A DNA stretch of 64,000 nucleotides from Bacillus sp. PK3_68 (GTDB lineage: Bacteria > Bacillota > Bacilli > Bacillales > Domibacillaceae), in the NCBI RefSeq assembly GCF_003600835.1, contig NZ_NQYC01000001.1:3200001-3264000 (forward strand), read 5' to 3'. This document shows, one piece after another, positions 33,355 to 42,287 of the stretch (position 1 is its first letter; each line of letters starts with the position of its first letter). The notes beneath the pieces were generated by a model that saw only the letters and a list, made by a program, of their open reading frames with translations, searched no databases and was not told where the DNA came from. Position numbers and translations under genes: made by a program.

Positions 33355-33382
33355 TTGAAATATTGCTAGTGAGCCTTAATAT
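33355..33382 (+). promoter_or_regulatory. candidate gatCAB promoter
   Basis: TTGAAA (33355-33360), 16 bases, TAATAT (33377-33382), about 57 bases before gatC. Both boxes are close to sigma-A consensus but the region is AT-rich, so other choices exist. The gap 33185-33354 shows nothing else. Confidence 0.45.
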
Positions 33383-33438
33383 TTGATAAGATGAATAGTA
33401 TTGTGACCGTTTTATATTTTTCTTGGAGGTGAAGGAAA

Positions 33439-33729
33439 TTGTCACGAATTTCCGAAGAGCAAGTTAGACACGTCGCTCATCTTGCACGTCTGGCTATATC
33501 AGACGAAGAGGTGGAAACATTTACAGCTCAGCTCGATAGCATTATTCAATTTGCTGAGCAGTTGAATGAACTGGATACAACAGGTGTGAAACCAACGTCG
33601 CACGTATTGGACATGAAAAATGTACTGCGCGAAGATAAATCTGAACCAGGATTGCCGCGCGAGGAAGTATTGAAAAATGCTCCAGATCACGAAGATGGAC
33701 AAATCCGGGTACCGGCGATCATTGAGTAA
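33439..33729 (+). CDS. gatC: Asp/Glu-tRNA amidotransferase subunit GatC
   Basis: A 96-residue small subunit that clamps GatA to GatB in the enzyme converting misacylated Glu-tRNA(Gln) and Asp-tRNA(Asn). The pattern [21 protein letters not shown] and a C-terminal [15 protein letters not shown] are typical. It starts at TTG 33439, supported by GGAGGTGAAGG just upstream. The three genes gatC, gatA and gatB are separated by 12 bases each and form one operon. Confidence 0.96.
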   Translation: MSRISEEQVRHVAHLARLAISDEEVETFTAQLDSIIQFAEQLNELDTTGVKPTSHVLDMKNVLREDKSEPGLPREEVLKNAPDHEDGQIRVPAIIE

Positions 33730-33741
33730 GGAGAGAACAAG

Positions 33742-35199
33742 ATGTCATTATTTAATCATACGTTGACTGAGCTTCATGACCTTTTACATAAGAAAGAAGT
33801 ATCCATTCCTGATTTAGTGGATGAATCTTATAAAAGAATTAGCGAAGTAGAAGATAAAGTCAAAGCATTTATTACATTAAATGAAGAAAATGCCCGCAAA
33901 CAGGCAGAAGCCTTGCAGGCGAAAATTGGCACCGATGAGGCAAAAGGATTGCTGTTCGGCATGCCAATTGGCATTAAAGATAATATTGTGACAAAAGGGT
34001 TGCGCACAACGAGCGGCAGCCAAATTTTAAATAACTTTGATCCAATCTATGATGCCACAGTTATGAACAAGCTGAATGAAGCTCAAGCGATTACGATTGG
34101 AAAACTTAACATGGATGAATTCGCGATGGGATCTTCGACAGAAAATTCTAGCTATCAAAAGACAGCGAACCCATGGGATTTAAGTAGAGTACCAGGTGGT
34201 TCGTCAGGTGGTTCGGCTGCAGCGGTTGCGGCAGGGGAAGTACCGTTCTCACTCGGTTCCGATACAGGTGGCTCGATCCGCCAACCGGCCGCTTTCTGTG
34301 GGGTTGTTGGCTTGAAGCCAACATATGGGCGTGTGTCCCGTTTCGGCTTGATCGCTTTTGCCTCTTCTTTAGATCAAATCGGACCAGTGACACGCAATGT
34401 AGAAGATAACGCCCGTTTGCTTGAGGCCATTTCTGGTTTAGATCCAATGGATGCCACTTCTGCTAATGTACCAGTTGATACGTATTCGGATGCCTTGACA
34501 GGTGATATTAAAGGTTTACGGATTGCTGTGCCAAAAGAGTACCTTGGCGAAGGGGTCTCAGAAGACGTGCGTCAATCTGTATTGGATGCTTTGAAAGTGT
34601 TAGAAGGGCTCGGCGCGACATGGGAGGAAGTCTCTCTTCCACATTCTAAATATGGACTTGCTACTTATTATTTATTGTCTTCTTCCGAAGCGTCTTCTAA
34701 CCTTGCTCGTTTTGACGGTATCCGTTATGGCTATCGCACTGAGAATGCAGAAAACTTGATTGATCTTTACAAAAAGACACGTGCAGAAGGCTTTGGCGAT
34801 GAAGTAAAGCGCCGTATTATGCTCGGTACATTTGCTTTAAGCTCTGGCTACTACGATGCATACTATAAAAAAGCTCAACAAGTGCGTACATTAATCAAAA
34901 AAGACTTTGAGGACGTATTTGAAAATTATGATGTCATTATCGGGCCAACTACACCGACACCAGCTTTTAAACTTGGTGAAAATATTGATGATCCGCTAAC
35001 GATGTATGCGAACGATATTTTAACGATTCCTGTTAACCTTGCAGGAGTTCCGGGAATTTCCGTGCCGTGTGGATTCTCAGGCGGTATGCCGCTTGGTCTG
35101 CAAATTATCGGCAAGCACTTTGATGAGAAAACTGTTTACCGTACGGCTTATGCATACGAGCAGGCAACTAATTTTCATCAACAGAAACCATCGCTGTAA
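33742..35199 (+). CDS. gatA: Asp/Glu-tRNA amidotransferase subunit GatA
   Basis: A 485-residue amidase-signature glutaminase that releases ammonia from glutamine for GatB. The Ser-cisSer-Lys triad is complete: Lys79 (GIKDNIV), Ser154 (PGGSSGGSA) and Ser178 (SDTGGSIR). The length is standard. TAAGGAG lies upstream of ATG 33742. Presence of the full GatCAB implies that this organism makes Gln-tRNA(Gln) indirectly, as Bacillus does. Confidence 0.98.
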   Translation: MSLFNHTLTELHDLLHKKEVSIPDLVDESYKRISEVEDKVKAFITLNEENARKQAEALQAKIGTDEAKGLLFGMPIGIKDNIVTKGLRTTSGSQILNNFDPIYDATVMNKLNEAQAITIGKLNMDEFAMGSSTENSSYQKTANPWDLSRVPGGSSGGSAAAVAAGEVPFSLGSDTGGSIRQPAAFCGVVGLKPTYGRVSRFGLIAFASSLDQIGPVTRNVEDNARLLEAISGLDPMDATSANVPVDTYSDALTGDIKGLRIAVPKEYLGEGVSEDVRQSVLDALKVLEGLGATWEEVSLPHSKYGLATYYLLSSSEASSNLARFDGIRYGYRTENAENLIDLYKKTRAEGFGDEVKRRIMLGTFALSSGYYDAYYKKAQQVRTLIKKDFEDVFENYDVIIGPTTPTPAFKLGENIDDPLTMYANDILTIPVNLAGVPGISVPCGFSGGMPLGLQIIGKHFDEKTVYRTAYAYEQATNFHQQKPSL

Positions 35200-35211
35200 G
35201 GGGTGACACAC

Positions 35212-36642
35212 ATGAACTTTGAAACGGTTATTGGGCTAGAAGTCCACGTAGAGCTGAAAACAGAATCTAAAATCTTTTCTTCTGCTCCCGCTCATTTTGG
35301 AGCAGAGCCAAACACAAATACAACAGTCATCGATCTTGCTTATCCAGGTGTGCTCCCTGTTTTAAATAAGCAGGCAGTCGAGTTTGCGATGAAAGCGGCT
35401 ATGGCATTGAACTGCGAGATCAATACGGAAACGAAGTTTGACCGTAAAAACTATTTTTATCCGGACAATCCGAAAGCTTATCAAATTTCGCAGTTTGACA
35501 AGCCAATCGGTGAAAACGGCTGGATTGAAATTGAAGTAAATGGCCAAAAGAAAAAAATCGGCATTACTCGTCTTCACTTAGAAGAGGATGCTGGGAAATT
35601 AACGCACTCCCGTAACGGTTATTCGCTCGTTGACTACAATCGTCAAGGCACACCGCTCGTTGAAATCGTCTCTGAGCCGGATATCCGCACACCTGAAGAA
35701 GCATATGCATATCTTGAAAAATTAAAGTCCATCATTCAATATACAGAAGTATCTGACTGTAAAATGGAAGAAGGGTCCCTTCGCTGTGACGCGAACATTT
35801 CTCTTCGCCCATACGGCCAGGAGGAATTCGGTACAAAAACCGAATTGAAAAACTTAAACTCTTTCAACTTTGTTAGAAAAGGACTAGAGTATGAAGAAAA
35901 ACGCCAGGCAGATGTATTGTCTACCGGTGGTGTGATCGATCAGGAAACACGCCGCTTTGATGAATCTACAGGCAAAACATTGCTTATGCGTGTAAAAGAA
36001 GGCTCGGATGATTATCGTTATTTCCCTGAACCGGACCTCGTTGAGCTGTACATTGACGACGAATGGAAAGAACGTGTCCGCGCTTCGATTCCAGAGCTGC
36101 CGGATCAGCGAAAAGAGCGTTATATGAATGAACTTGGTCTGCCGGCGCATGATGCGAACGTGTTGACCATTACTAAAGAAATGTCTGACTTTTTTGAAGC
36201 GACTGTTCAAAAAGGAGCCGATCCTAAACTAGCCTCTAACTGGCTCATGAGTGAGGTGTCCGCTTACTTGAACGCCGAAGGAAAAGAGCTAAGCGAGGTT
36301 GCACTGACACCGCAGAACTTAGCAGGAATGATCGCTTTAATTGAAAAAGGCACGATTTCTTCTAAGATCGCGAAGAAAGTCTTTAAAGAGCTTGTAGAAA
36401 ACGGCGGCGATCCGGAAACGATCGTTAAAGAAAAGGGCCTTGTGCAAATCTCCGATGAAGGCGAATTGCTCAAGTTTATTACAGAAGCACTTGATGCGAA
36501 CCCGCAATCCATCGAAGACTTTAAGAATGGTAAAAGCAAAGCAGTCGGCTTCCTTGTCGGTCAAATTATGAAAGCCTCTAAAGGACAAGCCAATCCGTCT
36601 GTACTAAATAAACTATTGCTCGAAGAAATTAAAAAGCGTTAA
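35212..36642 (+). CDS. gatB: Asp/Glu-tRNA amidotransferase subunit GatB
   Basis: A 476-residue tRNA-binding kinase subunit that activates the misacylated aminoacyl-tRNA with ATP and adds ammonia. The N-terminal cradle has [17 protein letters not shown] and [18 protein letters not shown] (about 72-89); [12 protein letters not shown] (about 124-135) and [10 protein letters not shown] (about 267-276) follow. The C-terminal YqeY-like tail ends [19 protein letters not shown] 35212 is preferred over GTG 35203 because AAGGGGTG ends seven bases before it. A terminator follows immediately. Confidence 0.98.
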   Translation: MNFETVIGLEVHVELKTESKIFSSAPAHFGAEPNTNTTVIDLAYPGVLPVLNKQAVEFAMKAAMALNCEINTETKFDRKNYFYPDNPKAYQISQFDKPIGENGWIEIEVNGQKKKIGITRLHLEEDAGKLTHSRNGYSLVDYNRQGTPLVEIVSEPDIRTPEEAYAYLEKLKSIIQYTEVSDCKMEEGSLRCDANISLRPYGQEEFGTKTELKNLNSFNFVRKGLEYEEKRQADVLSTGGVIDQETRRFDESTGKTLLMRVKEGSDDYRYFPEPDLVELYIDDEWKERVRASIPELPDQRKERYMNELGLPAHDANVLTITKEMSDFFEATVQKGADPKLASNWLMSEVSAYLNAEGKELSEVALTPQNLAGMIALIEKGTISSKIAKKVFKELVENGGDPETIVKEKGLVQISDEGELLKFITEALDANPQSIEDFKNGKSKAVGFLVGQIMKASKGQANPSVLNKLLLEEIKKR

Positions 36643-36647
36643 ATAGG

Positions 36648-36683
36648 AAGCCTCTCAAGCTGTCTGCTTGAGAGGCTTTTTTA
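36648..36683 (+). terminator. gatCAB terminator
   Basis: AAGCCTCTCAAGC and GCTTGAGAGGCTT form a 13-pair stem with a five-base loop, followed by TTTTTT. Confidence 0.95.
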
Positions 36684-36714
36684 GATAAAGCGTGCATGAT
36701 GCTGGATATAGTGC

Positions 36715-37025
36715 TTGCAATTTATGATAAAAAAGCAAACTCTTGATGAATAGAGGATGATTCATGAAAAAGTGCGGGTAATTCCAGATATATAGCTAAT
36801 CATTCATGATAAAAAGTTGAATTCTTGATAAACAGCGAGTAATTCATAAGAAAGCGAGTCTAATTCCAAATATAAAATCTACAATCTCTGATAAAAAGTT
36901 AATCCTCAGATAAATAGCGGATAATTGATGAGATCGCCTCTCCTATCCTAGATATCTTCCTCATGATCCCTGATAAATCGCAGACTTTTCTCTAAAATAG
37001 GGGATTTGCCCTAAAAAGAAGCGAT
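36715..37025 (+). repeat. degenerate AT-rich tandem repeat tract
   Basis: This gene-free stretch is built from loosely repeated words such as TTGATAAACAGCGAGTAATT, CTGATAAAAAGTTAATCC and CAGATAAATAGCGGATAATT. The core GATAAA(A/T)AGC(G) recurs roughly every 17-20 bases or multiples, alternating with TAATTCC/TAATTCA. At least eight copies can be traced by eye between 36725 and 36990. It directly precedes the broken NERD gene. Its origin and role are unknown. Confidence 0.65.
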
Positions 37026-37029
37026 CGAT

Positions 37030-37984
37030 ATGATCAGTGGTGCTATGATTGTCAAAGAACGCAAGGTTCCGGTGAAAATATTGAAGCTGGAGGCTCTCCT
37101 GCGAAGGCTGCCTGATCACCATATTAAAAGACCTCTCATTGAAGAAGAGTTAGCGATTTCGAAGGCAGGGCTTCGTAGGGAACAGTCGATTGATTTTTAT
37201 CTAGAAATCGATCCGAACCCACGTCACTTTTTCCTTCATGATCTCCGGCTGCGAGTGCGCGATCAATTTTTCCAGATAGATACATTACTCCTCGCTCCTG
37301 GCTATTTATTGATTATGGAAATGAAAAATATAGCAGGAACAATTCCAGCAAATGATCCGCATTATGGAGGGAAAAGAAGAGAGGTTTCTTAATCCTGTTT
37401 TACAAACAGCCCGTCAAAGAGTATTGCTGCAGGAATGGTTTGCACAGTATAAGCAGCCTAGCCTAAAGATTCATACGATAACTGTTTTTACCAACAAGAA
37501 AGCAATTATTAAGTCCTTTAAGCACAATCTCCAAGTGATCCAACTGGGACAGCTTCCTTCTTTTTTAAGCTCCTTGGATGAAAAATTCGCCAGCAAGACG
37601 CTTACGAACAGGGATCAGCGAACACTTTCCTCCTTCTTTGTTCAGCAACATGTCCCTCTTGAGATCGATATTTTGCAACGTTTTCAGCTGAAAGAGGAGG
37701 ACTTAATAAAGGGAATATCTTGTCCTCAATGTTACAAGTTTTCTATGGTACGTCACCTTCGAAAATGGCATTGTCCAGCCTGTCTGTTTTCCACGCGTGA
37801 TGCTCATGTTCGTGCTCTTCAAGAGTACTTCCTCTTATTGCACTCTACAATTACAAATCGCCAGCTACGTGAATTTTTTCAAGTTCCTTGTCCATGGCTC
37901 GCTCATTATCTCCTTTCCTCTATGAACTTAATCTCCGAGAGTAAAAACAAAGGAAGAAGATACATGTTAAATTTTAATTCCTAG
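37030..37984 (+). pseudogene. NERD-domain protein, disrupted by a small deletion
   Basis: Two overlapping frames make up one NERD (nuclease-related domain) protein. The first (37030-37392) has KILKLEALLRRLPDHH and IDTLLLAPGYLLIMEMKNIAGTI, the conserved NERD core. The second, in the +1 frame, is open from about 37334 and continues with FQQMIRIMEGKEERFLNPVL. A C-terminal CPQC...CPAC zinc-ribbon-like module lies at about 37725-37785. Between GTI and FQQMIR intact relatives have four to five more residues, so a deletion of about 14 or 17 bases near 37343 fits better than a one-base error. ATG 37045 is an alternative start. The RBS is poor. Confidence 0.8.
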
Positions 37985-38058
37985 TTGACAGATAGGCATT
38001 AAAGGATTAAACTGTATATAACCTATAAAAATAATCGGAATTGAAAGGGGAGCCAACT

Positions 38059-38828
38059 ATGAAAGAACAATTTGCAGTTATTCCAGGAGCAGAATCATTT
38101 TACTTTGAAGGAAATGACATTGGGATCTTGATTTCTCATGGATTTATTGGAACGCCGCAAAGTGTACGGTTTTTAGGAGAACAACTTGCGAAGCAGGGAT
38201 TTACCGTATTGGCTCCCCGCTTAAAAGGACATGGCACTCATTATCTTGATATGGAGAAGTGCACACATGAAGACTGGTATAAAAGCTTAAAGCAAGGCTA
38301 TTGGCAATTAAAGAAGCGAGGAAAAAGAGTATTTGTGATGGGACAATCGATGGGGGAACCTTAGCATTAAAGCTTGCGGCTGAATACAAAGACATTGAAG
38401 GGATGATTACGATTAATGCGGCTTTAACTCTTCCGGCTTTTGAGTATTTAAGAGGCTCTTCCGCTCCTCGGTTTATAAAAGAGGGCGCTCCTGATATTAA
38501 GGCAGAAGGCATTCATGAAATTACGTATGAAAAAGCGCCAGTCCGGGCGATCCATGAGTTGCAGGAATTAATGGCTGAGACCCCAACGGTCCTCGGTGAA
38601 ATTGAGGTTCCTGCCCTATGCATTAAATCTTTTACAGATCATGTAGTTCCTCCTGAAAACACAGTCTTTATTTATCGGGCACTGTCTTCGAAGAACAAGC
38701 GGCTTGTGACACTGCCGAACTCTTATCATGTCGCTTCTATGGATCATGACAAGGAATTTATTGTTGAGCAAGCGGCCCGCTTTATCCGCACCTATGCTGC
38801 TGTTCATTCTTATGCAGCTGTAAAATAA
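38059..38828 (+). pseudogene. alpha/beta hydrolase (carboxylesterase/monoacylglycerol lipase-like), frameshifted
   Basis: Frames 38059-38364 and about 38355-38828 join into one 256-residue hydrolase of the Est30/YvaK type. The first frame has ILISHGFIGTPQSVRFLGE (oxyanion HGF) and ends at the nucleophile elbow GQSMG. Adding one G to the run at 38352-38356 restores GQSMGGTLALKLAAEY. The second frame holds the acid in SFTDHVVPPEN and the histidine in NSYHVASMDHD. All three catalytic residues are thus intact apart from the shift. AAAGGGGAG precedes ATG 38059. A sequencing error in the G run is quite possible. Confidence 0.82.
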
Positions 38829-38838
38829 CTCATTATTT

Positions 38839-38871
38839 CACCTCTCTAGCCTAGAGAGGTGTTTTATTTTG
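38839..38871 (+). terminator. terminator after the esterase gene
   Basis: CACCTCTC and GAGAGGTG (stem can extend to 11 pairs) followed by TTTTATTTT. Confidence 0.88.
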
Positions 38872-38929
38872 GTTTTCTGCTGCATAAAAAGAGGTAAATA
38901 CAAAAAGATAGAATAAAGAGGTGAAGAGA

Positions 38930-39508
38930 ATGAAAAAAGGGTGGGGCCCGCTTATTATTATTGCGATTATCGTTGTTATATTGGCGGCGATGCTCATATC
39001 AAGCTACAACGGTATGGTTGAAAAAGAAGAGGATGTCGACCAGGCATACGCACAGGTAGAGAATCAATTGCAGCGAAGAATGGACTTGATTCCGAACTTA
39101 GTAAATACAGTAAAAGGATTTGCGAGTCATGAAAAAGAAGTGCTGAAAAATGTGTCCGATGCTCGTGCTAAGCTGGCAGGAGCTGGTTCTCCGAAAGAGC
39201 AGGCTGAGGCGAATGATGAGCTATCGGGAGCGTTGAGCCGGTTGCTTGTCGTTGTGGAAAACTATCCGCAATTAAAGGCGGATGCTAATTTCAGACAATT
39301 AATGGATGAGCTCGCCGGTACAGAAAATCGGTTAGCTGTTGCTCGTCAAGATTATAACGCTCAAGTAGCAACATTTAATAAGAGAGTAAAACGATTCCCT
39401 GGTTCATTAATGGCGGGTATCTTCGGCTTCGATGAAAAGGAATACTTCAAAGCAGAAGCGGGAGCGCAGGAGGCACCAAAAGTAGACTTTGAAGGTGTGC
39501 AGCAATGA
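38930..39508 (+). CDS. lemA: LemA family protein
   Basis: A 192-residue membrane-anchored protein. One N-terminal membrane segment (residues 8-26, LIIIAIIVVILAAMLI) precedes a long helical-bundle domain with the family segments YNGMVEKEEDVDQAYAQVENQLQRR, DLIPNLVNTVKG and ARQDYNAQV...FNKRVKRFP. ATG 38930 is chosen over GTG 38921 because AGAGGTG is well spaced to it. It overlaps the TPM-domain gene by four bases; lemA-TPM pairs are common and both products face the outside of the membrane. Function unknown. Confidence 0.93.
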   Translation: MKKGWGPLIIIAIIVVILAAMLISSYNGMVEKEEDVDQAYAQVENQLQRRMDLIPNLVNTVKGFASHEKEVLKNVSDARAKLAGAGSPKEQAEANDELSGALSRLLVVVENYPQLKADANFRQLMDELAGTENRLAVARQDYNAQVATFNKRVKRFPGSLMAGIFGFDEKEYFKAEAGAQEAPKVDFEGVQQ

Positions 39509-40244
39509 TGAAAAAAGCTGCTTTCTTTTTGGCAGCAGCAATTCTTTCTATTCAAGCTTTTGTTTTGCCTGCTCTGGCAGCGCCGGCTCCGCGAGGCGAC
39601 ATTTATGTCCAGGATTTTTCAGGTGTATTGTCTGTTGAGCAAAAAGCCGAGCTTGTCCAACTGGGCAGGCAGCTTGAAGATGCGACCACTGCTCAAGTCG
39701 CTGTGCTGACCGTACCAACGACGGAAGGGAAGCCAGTTGAACAGTACGCCAATGAGGCGTTTCGCCAATATGGAATTGGCAGCAAAAAAGAAAATAACGG
39801 TGTGCTACTCGTTGTGACCACTGAAGGAGACAAGGGAAAAAGAAAGGTCCGAGTAGAAGTCGGCTATGGACTCGAGGGAGCTTTGCCTGATGGAAAAGTC
39901 GGCCGGATTTTAGACGAGTATGCGTTTCCTTATTTGGAGAATGAAGAACCAGCCGAAGCGATTATGAACACTTATAAAGCTTTATATAATGAAACGGCTG
40001 CTGAATATGGCTGGGATGGTCATGCGGCAGAAGCGACTCCTTACCGGGCTGATGAAGGCATAGGGATCAACCCTTTTCTGCTTATCATTATTGCCGTGGT
40101 TGTTATCTTTCTCGACATGAAGTTTTTTGGCGGCTTTTTAACACAAATCTTTTTTGCTATTCTGTCTCGCGGCGGCGGGGTGGCGGCCCACGAGGAGGAG
40201 GTGGCGGCTCCTCAGGTGGAGGAGGTGCCGGAAGAAGCTGGTAA
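39505..40244 (+). pseudogene. TPM-domain (YgcG-like) membrane protein, frameshifted near its glycine-rich C-terminus
   Basis: The gene encodes a signal peptide (about residues 1-25, ending ALAAPAP), a TPM domain (about 30-160; GVLSVEQKAEL, YGIGSKKENNGVLLVV, VEVGYGLEGALPDGKVGRILDEY), and a membrane segment (about 190-220). TPM proteins of this type end in a glycine-rich tail and a terminal SW or RSW. Here the frame leaves that tail at a G run (40177-40180) and continues to 40329 through a terminator. With one G added the reading is GGGPRGGGGGSSGGGGAGRSW and stops at TAA 40242-40244, before the terminator. The shift is therefore an error or a recent mutation. Confidence 0.82.
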
Positions 40245-40260
40245 GTATATAAAGGAGATA

Positions 40261-40294
40261 AAGAAGGTGACTCACAAAGAGTCACCTTCTTTTA
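40261..40294. terminator. bidirectional terminator between TPM gene and argD
   Basis: AAGAAGGTGACTC and GAGTCACCTTCTT form a 13-pair stem with a five-base loop; T runs flank it on the plus strand. The argD stop codon (40294-40292) touches its edge. Confidence 0.88.
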
Positions 40295-41458
40295 GTTGCC
40301 GGCTGTTTTTTCATAAGCAAGCTCTTTAATGGTATCGACGAGTATAGCTGCCGCTTGCTCAATTTCCTCATCTGTTACATTTAAAGGAGGAAGCAAACGA
40401 ATCGTATTCGTGCCGGCTGTTAAAATTAACAGTCCTTTGGCGCGTGCTGCCGGAATGAACGGTGCTGCTTCCTCATTCATTTCGATGCCGATCATCAAGC
40501 CTTTGCCTTTCAATTTTTTTACTTGAGGGACAGAAGACAGGGCACCTGCGAGCAGGGAGGAAAGCTTGTTGCCTTTTCTTGTTACTTCTTCTAAAAAGCT
40601 GCTTTCAAAAATTGTTTTAAGTGTTTCTTTTGCTGCAGCAAGAGAGACAGGATTGCCCCCGAATGTAGAGCCATGCGACCCTGGTGAAAAGGCTTCGGCC
40701 AATTCTTTTTTACCGATGATCGCACCGAGTGGCAGGCCGCTGGCAATGCCTTTAGCGCTTGAAACGATGTCCGGATTAAGTGCAATATGCTGGAAGGCAA
40801 AGGGTTTGCCGGTACGTCCGATCCCTGTTTGAACTTCATCCACAATGACAAGTGAGCCATTGTTATGAGCAAGCTCCTCAGCCTGGCGCAGAAATTCCGG
40901 TTCACCGGCGTTTAGACCGCCTTCGCCCTGAATCACCTCAAACATAATGGCGGCTGTTTCTCCGTCGATGGCTTTCTTCAAAGCTTTGAGATCATTGAAA
41001 GGGACGTATTCAAATTTCTCAAGCATCGGGCCGAAGCCGGTTTTTATTTTTTCTTGACCGGTCGCTGCCATTGTGGCAAATGTGCGTCCATGGAAAGAAT
41101 CAACAAACGTAATTACTTTAGGCCGGCCAGTTGCTTTACGAGCCAATTTGATCGCTGCTTCATTCGCTTCTGCTCCACTGTTAGCAAAAAAGACTAAGTC
41201 AAGTCCCGAAGCGGTTGCCAATTGTTTGGCTACTTCTTCCTGAAGCTCAATTTGAAATAGGTTAGACGTATGCCAAAATTTTCCAATCTGGTCCTGCACC
41301 GCTTGTTTCACATTGTCCGGCACATGTCCAAGGTTGCATACACTGATGCCGGTCGTAAAGTCTAAAAATTTTTTTCCGTTATTATCTGTCAGCCAAGCCC
41401 CTTTAGCTGAAACTGGCGTGATATCCCAGCGGGCGTACGTTGGAAATAAACTGCTCAT
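40292..41458 (-). CDS. argD: acetylornithine aminotransferase ArgD
   Basis: PLP-dependent enzyme converting N-acetylglutamate semialdehyde to N-acetylornithine, 388 residues. The PLP lysine is Lys236 in SSAKGIASGLPLGA, and IVDEVQTGIGRTG (about 205-217) is the class III signature. FFANSGAEANEAAIKLAR (about 90-107) binds the phosphate. ATG 41458 overlaps the argB stop by four bases (ATGA); the longer frame to 41497 lies inside argB. It is the last gene of argCJBD in this window; carAB and argF, which follow in B. subtilis, are absent. Confidence 0.97.
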   Translation of the reverse strand: MSSLFPTYARWDITPVSAKGAWLTDNNGKKFLDFTTGISVCNLGHVPDNVKQAVQDQIGKFWHTSNLFQIELQEEVAKQLATASGLDLVFFANSGAEANEAAIKLARKATGRPKVITFVDSFHGRTFATMAATGQEKIKTGFGPMLEKFEYVPFNDLKALKKAIDGETAAIMFEVIQGEGGLNAGEPEFLRQAEELAHNNGSLVIVDEVQTGIGRTGKPFAFQHIALNPDIVSSAKGIASGLPLGAIIGKKELAEAFSPGSHGSTFGGNPVSLAAAKETLKTIFESSFLEEVTRKGNKLSSLLAGALSSVPQVKKLKGKGLMIGIEMNEEAAPFIPAARAKGLLILTAGTNTIRLLPPLNVTDEEIEQAAAILVDTIKELAYEKTAGN

Positions 41459-42225
41459 ATTGTCACCTTCTCCTTTACAAACTTTGTTCCGAGCCATTCT
41501 CCCTGTTCATAAAAGGCTTTTTTGCCAGAAACGATATGTACGCTTTGCACATGGTCAGAAAAAGCTTTTAGAGCAGACTGTACCTTTGGAATCATTCCGC
41601 CGCTAATGACCCCAGTATCAATGAGTGCTTCTGTTTCTGCTTTAGTGAGCGCTGGGACAAGCTGGCCGTCTTTTAATACGCCATCGACGTCAGTTACCAT
41701 AAGAAAATGCTCAGCCTGCAGGGCATTAGCCACCGCACAGGCAGCATGGTCCGCATTGATATTTAATACCGTTCCGTTTGGTCCTGCTGCAAGCGGGGTC
41801 ATCACAGGAAGCAGCTGCTCCTCGCATAATAATTGAATAAAATGGCTGTTTACTGTTGTTACATCGCCGACATAGCCAAGTTGCTCCTGATTGATAAAGT
41901 CAGCTTTCAGCAAGCCATTGTCACTTGAATTTAAGCCGATTGCTGGAATGCCGTGTTCTTCAAGCATTCTGACCAGCTTGCGGTTCAAGCTGCCAGCTAA
42001 AGCTAGTTCAGCCGTCTTAAGCACTTGTTCAGATGTCACACGCAAACCGTTTTTAAACTCACTCTTGACTTGCAAGGCTTCGAGCATGGAGTTAATTTCA
42101 GGTCCGCCGCCATGCACGAATACGATGGCAAATCCTTGCTCTTTTAATTCTTTCATGCTGTCAAAAAATGATTCCGATAGCTCGCTCAGTACACTGCCGC
42201 CGCACTTCACAACGATGGTTTTCAT
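41455..42225 (-). CDS. argB: acetylglutamate kinase ArgB
   Basis: Amino-acid kinase family enzyme that phosphorylates N-acetylglutamate, 256 residues. The N-terminus MKTIVVKCGGSVLSE has the phosphate-binding glycines; VFVHGGGPEINSML (about 40-53) and LMVTDVDGVLKDG (about 175-187) follow. ATG 42225 has AAGGAGGAG eight bases upstream and is preferred to the longer frame to 42252. The lack of an N-terminal extension fits the arginine-insensitive form used in the cyclic pathway with ArgJ. Confidence 0.96.
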   Translation of the reverse strand: MKTIVVKCGGSVLSELSESFFDSMKELKEQGFAIVFVHGGGPEINSMLEALQVKSEFKNGLRVTSEQVLKTAELALAGSLNRKLVRMLEEHGIPAIGLNSSDNGLLKADFINQEQLGYVGDVTTVNSHFIQLLCEEQLLPVMTPLAAGPNGTVLNINADHAACAVANALQAEHFLMVTDVDGVLKDGQLVPALTKAETEALIDTGVISGGMIPKVQSALKAFSDHVQSVHIVSGKKAFYEQGEWLGTKFVKEKVTI

Positions 42226-42252
42226 AAGCTCCTCCTTGTTAAAAGATAGCAA

Positions 42253-42285
42253 GGAGCCAGTGGTCTGCAGGCTCCTTTTATAAAA
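42253..42285 (-). other. hairpin between argJ and argB
   Basis: On the minus strand GGAGCC-TGCAGACCACT-GGCTCC forms a stem of at least six pairs, followed by TTGCTATC. There is no T run, so it probably modulates RNA stability rather than terminates. Confidence 0.4.
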
Positions 42286-42287
42286 AA

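Noticed and set aside
36715-37025. CRISPR array
   Set aside because: Repeats are degenerate and irregularly spaced, with no identical direct repeats or unique spacers and no cas genes.
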